Shown: positions 1 through 11,271 of the stretch, piece by piece
Layout of the letters: every line of letters starts with the position of its first letter
Numbering within the stretch: the first letter of the stretch is position 1
NCBI GenBank assembly: GCA_025642075.2
Contig: JAODUO010000053.1
Coordinates: 1,606,001-1,670,000 of the forward strand
DNA from: Ridgeia piscesae
Taxonomy: Eukaryota; Annelida; Polychaeta; Sabellida; Siboglinidae
Direction of reading: 5' to 3'
Length of the DNA stretch: 64,000 nt
Translations under genes and position numbers: made by a program
The notes under the pieces: generated by a model
What the model was told of the DNA's origin: nothing
Databases searched by the model: none
What the model saw: the letters and a program-made list of their open reading frames with translations, nothing else

Positions 1-196
1 GAATGCGATCGGGTGTAAACATGGAATTTAATCTCCGTTTCTAATATTTGAATGCGCAAATGACTGATTGATATTTGAGCAACAAATGCGATCCTATGCT
101 ATAGCAACAAAATGTCATATGTTAACTCTTTAAAATCAAAAAGATGCTTTCTGGGAATATGAAATAGATGTCTATGTTTCTTTTGCAAACTCACAG

Positions 197-3100
197 AGTG
201 ATTCTGGAGGTGAAGGAAGGGGACCTTGCAACATTTCAGGTACTCCAGACAAAACGTATTCATTTTATCTATATTTGCAACAGTATTTATGGCATTCCTG
301 CTGGTGTCATCATGTCTTATTTTTGTTATCTGTGAGTGCCTGTTTGTGTCACCATGTGTCGTCCATTTCTAAGCTGTCAGCGTTACCATGTCTTCATGTC
401 TCATGTGTGAGTTCCTGCTGGTGTCACCATGTCTTCATGTCTCACCTTTGAGTTCCTGTGGGATTCGTCATGTCTCATCTGTGTTGTATAAGCCTCATAA
501 GTAAACATGAATGGGCTGACTTTGGAACCTTATTACACGCTCTCCCCCCATGTGACTCTTTCTCTGTTCATTCTTCCATCAATGACATTTTATTACAATA
601 AAATTAATATAGTTCAACACATAATTTTAATGCACAACTGAACAGTGATACCTTCTACTAATATCCAAGACTGTTCCCATAGGCCGACGTGTTGGTGAAT
701 ACACCGGCTGGAGGAAGCCAGGACCTCGCGAGTGTGGCAAAATATGTAAGGCAATTTGCAACGTTGGCGGCTCAGAAGTGCAGAAGGTAAGAAAACTCCT
801 GAGATGAACAAGGGTTTTTTTTATATCGGCTTTTATCAGATATACAGTGTATAATGTAACTATAAATGCTAATTCTGGTTTGTATGATAATAACTTTGCA
901 TTGATCAGTGCTATGAACATAAATGTAATGGTTACTGTCATGGCTTTGTTCGATCAGTGCTATGAAGCAGTGAATGTGATGTTGACCTGTCATTGGTTTG
1001 TGTGACAGGCATATGAAGCAGTGAATGTGATGTTACCTGTCATTGGTTTGTGTGACAGAGCTATGAAGCAGTGAATGTGATGTTGACCTGTCATTGTTTG
1101 TGACAGTGCTATGAGCAGTGAATGTGATGTTGACCTGTCATTGGTTTGTGTACAGAGCTATGAAGCAGTGAATGTGATGTTCACCTGTCATTGGTTTGTG
1201 TGACAGAGCTATGAAGCAGTGAATGTGATGTTGACCTGTCATTGGTTTGTGTACAGAGCTATGAAGCAGTGAATGTGATTTGACCTGTCATTGCTGTTTG
1301 TGACAGAGCTATGAAGCAGCATGTAAGGTGATGTGTGACAGTTGACCAGTGGATTGGTAATGAGTGTGCAGACTATGTCAGTGCGGATATGTAAGACAGT
1401 GACTCAGGTGATCATGTGTAACCTAGGTCATACTGTCTTCATTGGGTCAATGTTATAAGCAGTTTAGAATGTACCAGTATATGTCACTTGTATCTAGGTA
1501 AATACTGAATAAATATCATTTAGCAATTTCATCAAGTTTCAGTTTCAGCAAGTGTTTTAAAGTTATATGTCACTTTTGTGTCTTATAGTTGCTGTAAGGC
1601 TGACACTTTTATTATTCTATTGCCACCTGTAATTGATAATGAAACTGTTATGCCAGTTGTGTGTTGTGATATTAATGCCCCTGTTCCTGTCTGTCCAGTT
1701 GGAGCGGGGGTATCGCGGATTTTACTGTGGTGTTTGCGTGTTCCATATTTACTGTACTGGATAAATGACATTAGTTCTTGAGTCTTGAGAGAAGCCGTAT
1801 AATAATAACATCCAATCTTAGGAGGATGGCATCTTGTCTGCCTTGTGTCAGTCAGTGCCACCCAAACACTGAGAAATTTCATCCTGGATCTCATCAGAAC
1901 AACTGGTAATAAGTGAAGTAGGAACTGAGTGACCACAGTATGTGCTCTAGATGGTGAAACGAAGCTAACCACGTATGACAAAATGTTCACCACCATGTGA
2001 TATGTCTATTACATGGTGCATATTAATTTGTTTTCACAGAAACTTGAAGATCAGATTTACAGGTGTCTGTTGAAGGCATCAGAGCTAAAAGTGGACTCGA
2101 TCGTGTTCCCAACAATTGGTTGTGGTAAACTTGGCTACGACCATGCGAAGGTAGTCCAGTGCTTACAGCGTGCTGTCAAGAGACATGAGTCAGACAACTC
2201 TTGCTGTATCTCAAAGGTTTGTCATCTGTAGTAAAGTATCCAGTGTAAAACAGTTGACTGGTGTTACATTAGATTAATTCGGAAATATTTGACCTGCAGT
2301 AATTGACAACTACAGAAATTCAAATATCAGCAGAAACAGCTTTGTAACTCTGCTTTCTTTGCTGAACCACAAATAGGCATGTGTAAAACATGAATGTTTC
2401 TCTGCCTAGGTGACCATTGCTGTCTATGGGGGTGATGCCTGTCTGGAGTTTGAGCGGCTGCTGTCTCAGTCACAGACATATCCAGGTGAGTTGTCTCAGT
2501 CACTCTCCCTATCCCCAGGTGACTTGTTTCAGTCACTCTCCCTATCCCCAGGTGAGTTGTTTCAGTCACTCTCCCCATCCCAAAGTGAATTGTTGCAGTC
2601 ACCCTCCCCATCCCCATGTGAATTGTTTCAGTCACCCTCCCCATCCCCAGGTGAATTGTCTCAGTCATTCCCATCCCCAGGTGAGCTGTCTCAGTCACTC
2701 TCCCCATCCCCAGGTGAGCTGTCTCAGTCACTCCAACCCCAGGTGAGCTGTTTCAGTCACTTCCATCCCCAGGTGAGCTGTCTCAGTCACTTCCATCCCC
2801 ATGTGAGCTGTCTCAGACACTTCCATCCCCAGGTGAGCTGTCTCAGTCACTTCCATCCCCAGGTGAGCTGTCTCAGTCACTCCCATCCCCAGGTGAGCTG
2901 TCTCAGTCACTCCCATCCTCAGGTGAGCTGTCTCAGTCACTCCCACCCCCAGGTGAGTCACACCAACCCTAGTCGCTACGTAACTTATTTTAGTCACACT
3001 CCCCACTCGATATGACACTATATTAAATAAAATATATAATTATTATTGTAACACAGTATTTATATTAGACCCTGTCCTTATTGGGAGTAAATACCAGTGT

Positions 3101-6100
3101 TGTAAAAGTAATACATTTGTCAACAGCTCACCCCAGGCAGAGACCTTCAAAAGGTCGCCACTCTGTACCGAGACGGTCCAGCACCTCCTTTCACATCACA
3201 GCTCTGGGCCAGTCCAACGTTGACCGCACAGAGCAAGCAATTCAAAACTGTGTGAAAGACTACTCAGACGAGGAAACTGTCGAAGCCCAGTACATCGACA
3301 AGTTCACCAAAGAAGAGATCGCAGACATCACATCACTGCGCTCTGAAAACGTTTCCATCAGTATAGGTAGCTTTATATTATATTAGCAGATGTTGTATTT
3401 ATGTGATACTAAGAACAACATATGTACGAAGCTGACATCTGACACTTATAATAGATTGAGCATGAATGGAACCAAGTTGATTATCCATCATGCTGTATGA
3501 TGCTTTCCACCACAATGAGCTCGGTACCCAGTCCCATACTGAAGAGAATATATTCGTGGGTGTAATTTGCTCTTTTCACAAAGGCATGGTGGCCAGAGTC
3601 CATTCACTTCAGTCAGAATTATATGAAGAGTGCAAATTATTTTGATTGCACACAAAAATTGATTTAACAATTGACAGTATCACCATTAAAACTGACATGA
3701 CAGTAAATAAGCAGGAGCATTCAGTCAGCGGCAGAACTACTTCGTTCGTGTTCTCTGAAGTTCTCAGCCCTCTGACTCAGAGTTGTCCTTCTCTTACTTT
3801 GGTTGTCCTTGTGTTATTTTGGTTGTCCTTGTCTTACTTTGGTTGTCCTTGTCTTACTTTGGTTGTCCTTGTCTTACTTTGGTTGTCCTTCTCTTACTTT
3901 GGTTGTCCTTCTCTTACTTTGGTTGTCCTTCTCTTACTTTGGTTGTCCTTGTCTTACTTTGGTTGTCCTTCTCTTACTTTGGTTGTCCTTGTCTTACTTT
4001 GGTTGTCCTTCTCTTACTTTGGTTGTCCTTCTCTTACTTTGGTTGTCCTTCTCTTACTTTGGTTGTCCTTGTCTTACTTTGGTTGTCCTTCTCTTACTTT
4101 GGTTGTCCTTCTCTTACTTTGGTTGTCCTTGTCTTACTTTGGTTGTCCTTCTCTTACTTTGGTTGTCCTTCTCTTACTTTGGTTGTCCTTGTGTTATTTT
4201 GGTTGTCCTTGTCTTACTTTGGTTGTCCTTGTCTTACTTTGGTTGTCCTTGTCTTACTTTGGTTGTCCTTCTCTTACTTTGGTTGTCCTTCTCTTACTTT
4301 GGTTGTCCTTCTCTTACTTTGGTTGTCCTTGTCTTACTTTGGTTGTCCTTCTCTTACTTTGGTTGTCCTTGTCTTACTTTGGTTGTCCTTCTCTTACTTT
4401 GGTTGTCCTTCTCTTACTTTGGTTGTCCTTCTCTTACTTTGGTTGTCCTTGTCTTACTTTGGTTGTCCTTCTCTTACTTTGGTTGTCCTTCTCTTACTTT
4501 GGTTGTCCTTGTCTTACTTTGGTTGTCCTTCTCTTACTTTGGTTGTCCTTGTCTTACTTTGGTTGTCCTTGTCTTACTTTGGTTGTCCTCGTCTTACTTT
4601 GGTTGTCCTTCTCTTACTTTGGTTGTCCTTCTCTTACTTTGGTTGTTCGTGTCTTAGTTTCGTTGTCCTTGTCTTACTTTGGTTGTCCTTGTCTTACTTT
4701 GGTTGTCCTTCTCTTACTTTGGTTGTCCTTCTCTTAGTTTCGTTGTCCTCGTCTTACTTTGGTTGTCCTTGTCTTACTTTGGTTGTCCTTCTCTTAGTTT
4801 CGTTGTCCTTGTCTTACTTTGGTTGTCCTTCTCTTAGTTTCGTTGTCCTTGTCTTACTTTGGTTGTCCTTCTCTTAGTTTCGTTGTCCTTGTCTTACTTT
4901 TGTTGTCCTTCTCTTACTTTGGTTGTCCTTGTACGGTGTGGCTGTTAATACATCCGAGCTGGAGCTCTTGAACACACAGCGCCCTCACATGGATGGTATA
5001 AAAACTTAAAACAGATACCGTAATAAACGACGAGATGTCTGAAATTGAGCAAGAGCTGTGCGCATTTGGTTCCACAATGGGAAGTGCCCCAGCTCCTATC
5101 TAATAGCTGTGATTATATTTTGTGATTTGTTTTACAGACCCAGTTTGGTAATGTGTAACTGACACTTTGTGTTGTCTGACCCTGAACCATTATTTGGGTC
5201 ATTTTCTCTGCATACTCCTATTATCTGAAAGATGTTATTTTATTCAGTGTTGATGAACATTTTATTGACTTGATGTGTAAGTGTGGTGACAATATTAGTA
5301 CTGTACTTGATAAATATGCTGCAGAAAATAATTTCAAAGACAACCTGATTATGCAGGTAGGGATATATCACTGAAAAGCAGGTGACCACTCCATTTCCTT
5401 GTCGATGATCCTGACAGTTACAATAGTGAGGTGTGACTGTTCTGTCGGCACGCGTATGAGTTAGCAACTTATCGAATTGATGCCTCACCAAAATGTTCAA
5501 CACCTCAGTGATTGTTTATGGTTCAATTTGTAGACACACAAGCCAAGTGCATCTGTGTTGGCGGAGCAAAACATGACGTGAGTAAAACAGCTGCATCTGT
5601 GAACCAGAAAGTCCAGGCCATACAACAGACACCAGCTTTTGTCCTGAGAAGCAGAGGCCAAGCTGCTTATCTGGAGGAGATTTCAAAACAGCCAGATAGT
5701 GTCCCTGGACACTGGAAGTCCGTGAAGAGTCTGTCGGATGGAAAAGCAGTCAGAGTGTCAGTGGACCGTGCAATTGCTCAAGCAATCACGGACATGGTTC
5801 AGCGAACATGGCGTCGTGATGTTGTTGGAAAGGGTGTTGACGCACGCAATCTTGATCACACCACCATCGAAGTGACAAAGGTGGAGCAGATTGAAAATGC
5901 ACAACTTTATGTGCCCTATGAACACACTAGAAAGGAATTTTGTGCTCGTGCTGCAAAGAGAAGTTTCCCACGGGTGACCTCTGACCGAGGTCAAAAAGAT
6001 CTGTGGACATCAAAACTAGGGATCAGTTTGTTGGACGACCAACTCATTACAGAGATTAATGAGTACTTCCTGTTCCACGGTGCATCGCAAAAAATCATTC

Positions 6101-6831
6101 AGCCGGTACTAAAACAGGGCATTGATACCCGTCTTTTTGGTCAAGGCTTGTTTGGCAAGGGCGCCTACTTCGCTGAAAGCTCAACCAAGGCTGACCAGTA
6201 CGCAGGTAATAAATACTACTTATTATTCATAACACAAAAGGTTAACTTGACATTATCTGTAGTTCCGGGCCAACCAATGGAAACCGAGTGACACATTAAA
6301 AATGAACGATAATAAGTAATTACATTATTAATTAATTAATAATTAATTACATAATTAGTCATGGTAAGTTCTTCTATAGGGCGGCATCCAGTTCTCACTG
6401 TTCAGAGCGCTTTATACTTTACTTTCCTGGCAAACCTGGTCAATCAACCACCGTCTCAACTTCTCGGGGAAGCGTCTAACCAGCTCATACACATGTCCAA
6501 CACTGTCTATTGCCAGGTACTCAGTACTCATTCTTGCCCAAGGTTTAACATCGCAGCACAGGATTCTAACGCGGGTTCTCCGAGAGTCCAAAGCTCTACT
6601 CGTGAGCCATTGCGCTCTACCCAAGGCGTCATCTGTGGTGAACACGTTGAATGTGAAAAGGGTGCTCATTATAGTTCATGCTGCTGATGCTGCCGTTTTG
6701 GTTTTTGCCCTGCCTCTAAAACCCCACACCCAGTGGAATTGCAAACAAATCTAAATCCAACTATATTATGTTAATGTACATTATTGCATTTCCACTGATT
6801 GTGTGGATAGTACCTTTAATTTTAAGTTTGA

Positions 6832-6893
<62 letters not shown>

Positions 6894-7221
6894 TTAATGA
6901 TTTCATCATAAATTACTGTTTTCAGATGAAAACAAAGATGACAGAGCGGCTGATCCACACTACATGTTCCTTGTGAAAGTCATTGCAGGGCACAGCCACA
7001 TAGCCAAGAAGTCGGAGAGTGACAGCAAGCGCCCCCCGTGTATCTCTCATGGCAAAGAACGCTGCACGTCGTGTAAGATGAACAAGTTCTTTGACTCAGT
7101 TATGGGCACACACAAGACACAGAATGGGAAAGCAACAGAACTTATGTTCCGTGAAATGATCACCTACGAAAAGAAGCAGACTTACCCGGCCTACCTCATC
7201 ACATACAACAGAAAGAAGTGA
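197..7221 (+). CDS. Macro-domain PARP-type ADP-ribosyltransferase (5'-partial, multi-exon)
   Basis: Exons seen: 197-239, 683-786, 2040-2216, 2410-2485, 3127-3366, 5534-6205 and 6926-7221 (stop TGA 7219-7221). All are bounded by AG/GT, and phases agree except across 787-2039, where a middle macro-domain exon was not found. The first exons carry a macro-domain start (GDL...ADVLVN) and 2040-2216 its end (SIVFPTIGCGKLGY). The catalytic domain starts near PGHW in exon 5534 and shows FHGAS (NAD-binding His), FGKGAYFAES (Tyr) and REMITYEKKQTYPAYLITY, whose Glu aligns with the tankyrase/PARP1 catalytic Glu. The triad therefore reads H-Y-E. A C-x2-H-x4-C-x2-C motif (PPCISHGKERCTSC) lies in the last exon. 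Macro-PARPs such as PARP14 are ADP-ribosyltransferases in stress and immune signalling; the exact orthologue is not assigned. The gene starts upstream of the window. Confidence 0.85.
955..1325. repeat. 51-bp minisatellite in PARP intron
   Basis: About seven copies of a unit near 51 bp (gctatgaagcagtgaatgtg... ending tttgtgtgacaga), with small indels. Each unit ends in a pyrimidine/G stretch followed by CAG, which resembles a 3' splice site on the + strand. No exon could be confirmed downstream of the last copy. Confidence 0.85.
2461..2956. repeat. 30-33 bp minisatellite spanning the 5' splice site of a PARP exon
   Basis: About 16 units. The first unit (2461-2490) is the last 25 bases of exon 2410-2485 plus the first five of the intron (CCAG|GTGAG). 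Later copies keep CTGTCTCAGTCAC...CCCCAG|GTGAG. Donor-like GT positions fall at 2486, 2519, 2552, 2585, 2618, 2651, 2681 and 2714, spaced 33 or 30 bases, so all eight share one codon phase. A 29-base step then shifts phase. The host reading frame stays open through the whole array to about 3015 and encodes a repeating GELSQSLSPSP-type peptide. Confidence 0.95.
3783..4931. repeat. 20-bp minisatellite in PARP intron
   Basis: About 57 copies of ggttgtccttctcttacttt with very low divergence, mainly ctc/gtc alternation and a few TAGTTTC variants near the right end. It lies wholly inside the intron 3367-5533. The long leucine-rich open frames across it are an artefact of a 20-base period without stops. 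Confidence 0.97.
6340..6620 (-). mobile_element. tRNA-derived SINE with LINE-like tail
   Basis: On the minus strand a tRNA-like head has an A-box region (TGGCTCACGAGTAGAGC, near 6600) and a degenerate B-box (GCGTTAGAATCCTG, near 6565). A body follows, then a tail beginning AAAGCGCTCTGAA and ending near GCCGCCCTATAGAAGAAC, next to AT-rich DNA. The tail matches the end of another element at 17606-17670, which supports a shared LINE-type 3' end. It lies in the last PARP intron. The family is not named. Confidence 0.6.
6836..6889. repeat. (TA)n microsatellite
   Basis: Uninterrupted TA dinucleotides, about 26 units, in the last PARP intron. Confidence 0.97.
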
Positions 7222-7392
7222 GACTTACCCGGCCTACCTCATCACATACAACAGAAAGAAGTGAGACGTACCCGGCCTACCTCATCACATACAACAGAAA
7301 GAAGTGAGACGTACCCGGCCTACCTCATCACATACAACAGAAAGAAGTGAGACGTACCCGGCCTACCTCATCACATACAACAGAAAGAAGTG
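7178..7392. repeat. 43-bp repeat copying the PARP C-terminal codons and stop
   Basis: Five near-identical 43-bp units start at 7178, 7221, 7264, 7307 and 7350. The first unit is coding: it encodes the end of the PARP protein (TYPAYLITYNRKK) followed by TGA. The next four lie in the 3' UTR and differ mainly by acttac/acgtac. Confidence 0.97.
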
Positions 7393-9535
7393 AGCTGTTC
7401 GTAAACATAACTGATCAGAGTGGGTGAGGATGCCTGTGATGGCAACAAAGCGTAATGACATTTGTTTGATGCTGAAGACGTCAATCTGGGGTGATTTATG
7501 GGCACAGATTGAGTGGTCAACACAGGTTTGAAAACATACAAACGTAGTAATGCAGATTGGCAAATCACACAAAATCGATTATTTTTTACCATGCATACGT
7601 GACAACAGTACCGTTGTGTTGAAATAGTTATGCAATGTTGACACAATGTTGTGTTTGTAATGTTGTCATTGTGACCACAACATATAATGGTAGTGTAAAT
7701 GTTTTCTCAGTGTATCATGTGTATATCAACGTTCACAGCAATTAAAACATAATGTATTATATAATTAATTATTATTATTCCAGTGGGTTGTGGTGATTAT
7801 TTTCAAATGTTTATTTATGGACATATTTTATCTAGACACCGTTTATTGTATTTCATTGATGGACAAAGTAATTATGGTGATTTTGACTAAATGTAGTAAT
7901 ATTTGTAGTGATTCAACACAACAGTTGATAACATGTACATGTACACCTGTAAGTACACCTGTGTAGACCTATATGTACACCTGTATGTACATCTGTATGT
8001 CTGAATCTGATCTTCCAGGTACATTCCATGACATTGTGGCTGACTGATTACTGCATTATGGTAAATTTTCAAACATTACAATCTCCTGCTTGACAACAAA
8101 AACTCCCCTTTTGCTGTTTTTTATTTGATTTTGGTGTTATGCCATTATGGATATAAATAAATTTTATAAAGTCACAAACTTGATAATTGTACAGATTGCT
8201 AAATATTCCCTACAATGGAAAGATATTCATTAAACCCCATTAATTTAGAAAGATGTCTACTGTGACATCGGCATGCGGGATACTGGAAAGGTCAGCGGAC
8301 AACCATTTAATTAGGCTGATATTATATCTACATTTTAGTAACTTGTCATTACTATGACTGTCTTTTGAAGTGTGTACACAAGGATGCTATGAAGGCATTG
8401 TCTCACGCATGATACAATAGCATATTTAACTGACTACTGTGGAATTGTGTAACGCTTACATGCACTTTTTATATTTGAATGAAACCAACTATAGAGAAAT
8501 TTGCACCACAGTGTAAAATGGCTTTGAGACGTAATGTTTTAAATTGGGGAATTTGTATGTATTAGTTAGCATTTTATTCACCCTAATCTGTTACACTTGT
8601 AAACCAGTGTTTGGTAAACATTCAGTGATAAAACCAACTACAGAGAAAATTACTCAAAAAGGAATCAGCTAGGATATTAAACGTTGGTATGATATAAAAT
8701 AGCGAAATTTTATAATACTATTAATTTAGTTTCTATTAAAGCGCATACAGCTTAGAATAAATACAATAGTATATGATTTGCTTATTATAAACATGTTTTC
8801 CACATATGTTAGGCGTGGTTGCTCTGTGATGGATATATTGCACGTGTTTAGATGAATAAAAACGTTCTGTGTTCAAGTTGAATTTTTTTAACACGGGAAT
8901 ATAATAAAATGCTTCATAACCATCATCCCGGATTCATTTATTTATTATACCCCATGCTGTGATAATAATTAAATGTCAAACATTTTATGATGAACACATG
9001 TCATCCTCAAGAAGAAACAGACCCGTGCCAGCCACGAACTGGTCTGCTCCAATATATGAACAAACAAGTAAAAACTGCGAACACACTAAGTGCCCAGTGA
9101 CAGCTAATGCGATCACATCTCGACTCTTGCAGAATAGAAAAGTACCAAACACGGACCGGAACTTAACAAAGAAAAATGCAGATGGATGTTTCTGCATATA
9201 CGGAATGCAACAAGTGCCAAAACGAATATGTCACGGGCCTTCACTGAAGTAAAATTGATAACAGCATACAAACAACTGAAAAGTGAATAGGCCGGCGGAC
9301 CTGGTGGCCTAGCTATATCCAGAGTTCCTCTTAACGCTGCAAGTTAGAATTTAGCTAGTTATAGCTACCATATGGCTAATGGTATTCCTCTCAACATACA
9401 TGATTCGAAAAATGGATACCAAAAGTATATGGACACATGTGATTGTAGTGGAGCCCGAAAGTCTAACAAACTTAAGGATGGCTAATGTCTGCATATATCA
9501 TACAAGATCCTCGAAGCAGACATAGACGACTAAAT
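7393..9535. other. Intergenic, no supported gene
   Basis: AT-rich DNA downstream of the PARP gene. A short imperfect repeat of gtacacctgtatgtac lies near 7930-8000. The open frames here, including 8959-9252 on +, show no recognisable motif or codon pattern. It presumably holds the PARP 3' UTR at its left end. Confidence 0.6.
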
Positions 9536-9810
9536 AAAGGTGTTCCACAACGTTCAGCCCTAGCACCACTTCAATGTCTACATCTACAAATAAAAAGAAA
9601 CGACATGGTAAACAAAACTTGTGTGGGGGTGTTGGGTGGTTTCTAGCCCCCACATTTATTTTGCTTACATAGCTAGTTGCTTAGATAATTTCTTGTGCAA
9701 TCCCATTGACATACATGACATTTATGTTTTTAGGGGATTTGCTTTATTTATCTAGGCCAACGGCAATGCTCTTAGTTTTGTTTACCATGTCGTTTCTTTT
9801 TATTTGTGTA
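9536..9810. mobile_element. LINE-like scrap and 34-bp inverted repeat
   Basis: Bases 9538-9590 (+) encode a degenerate reverse-transcriptase motif (GVPQRSALAP, then HFNVYI in another frame). A perfect 34-bp inverted repeat follows, with arms 9586-9619 and 9774-9807 and a 154-bp spacer. Its left arm is contiguous with the RT scrap. The structure looks like an inverted duplication of a decayed element. Confidence 0.5.
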
Positions 9811-11232
9811 ATTAAAGGCATTGCCATTTTCCACCCAATTTTGTTTGTTCTTCTTGCTATCTCGCGCTCCATAAACTGAGCAAAGCACAGCAGACTCCCT
9901 TTACTTTTATTTAGCACAGTGCCAGGGAGCAAAATATATATACATATATATATATATTGGTTCCTATATAATAAAAGAAATCTTAATTAAATTACTTATC
10001 ACTATCTGATGAGATAATCTTTCGTTTTGGTTCCCGCCTACCACGGCCATGTTCAGGTGTCTTTGGGTCTTCCCCAGAGACTTCTGCCCCGTTAGTGAGC
10101 TTTTTTCTCAGGTTGATTAGGTGTCCATGTTGCGCTGCATTTAGTATTAGCATATGTTACACATTCACAATACTAATCAACTGTATTTACGTGTGGAGAA
10201 ATATTTATTTTAAAAAAGGTGATGTGGTTATATGTTGAACCCATGGGTGGGGGTCAATTCAAAAAGAAATTGAATTGATCAATTCAATTCCAATATTTGA
10301 GCAGGAATTTGAATCGAATCATTTGGAACAAAATTAATTAAATTGGAATTGAATGAAAAGGAACTGAGCATCTTATCATTTTGTGTTGCTGCAAACGATA
10401 TTTTACAGATAGTTGGGTGTATTGCTGCACAGGCAATGGTGTTTAATGACCTTAATGACCAATAAACTTGGACAAGCTGCTGGTAAAACATTATCCAACA
10501 ATTAATCAGTGGATGAAACTGATGAATGGGAAGTCAATTTGGCTTGTCCTACATGCCTTGTGTGAATGAGTAGCTGGGGACTCCTTCAAAGAACCATTGA
10601 AATTGCCCAGATAACAATCACACTTTCCCACAAGTGACATCTCCAAACAGTCCAACCTGTAACAAGTTAAAGCAGTAAGATTACCAATGCCAACATAAGC
10701 ACAGCGAAGAGTGATAACACTTGTAGATTATAACCAGAATGTGATCGACAACCATCATTTATTATAAATGTTGTAAAAATTGAAATATATAATAATATTT
10801 TACCCAGCAAGTGCTACCAAGTAGCCAATCAATGGTTTTTATATGTTCTTCCTAGTTTCATGTAACATAATTTACCTAGCCGAAATAGTGATTATATTAC
10901 TACTATATATATTATTATAGACTCCAACTTTCCTAAAATAGCAGTCTTTGAAGTATGACAACTCCCATGCCTTGATATCGCCACTGCAGTCTTCGGCATA
11001 TTCTATGCTGACCTCAACAATAGTTATTACTGTTGCACTTAACTTGATGACCTGGTAGAACTCTGATGCTGGTCATATGATGCTACCAGCGAGAAACATT
11101 TTATCTGCATTCTTCTACAGCCCACATGTAGGTCTTATGTCTAAGTTGTTTGGATTGCATATTAATTCCTGTCTGTTTTACAACCAGTGTGCAGGCCATT
11201 TATGAAGAAAGCATTAATATTCTATATACATT

Positions 11233-11271
<39 letters not shown>

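Noticed and set aside
1578..1781. Missing macro-domain exon in this frame
   Set aside because: An acceptor-like CTGTCCAG is present, but the peptide lacks macro-domain motifs and phase could not be matched.
3646..4877. Open frames of 280-364 codons rich in Leu/Val/Phe
   Set aside because: They are translations of the 20-bp satellite in three frames. They lie in an intron of the PARP gene.
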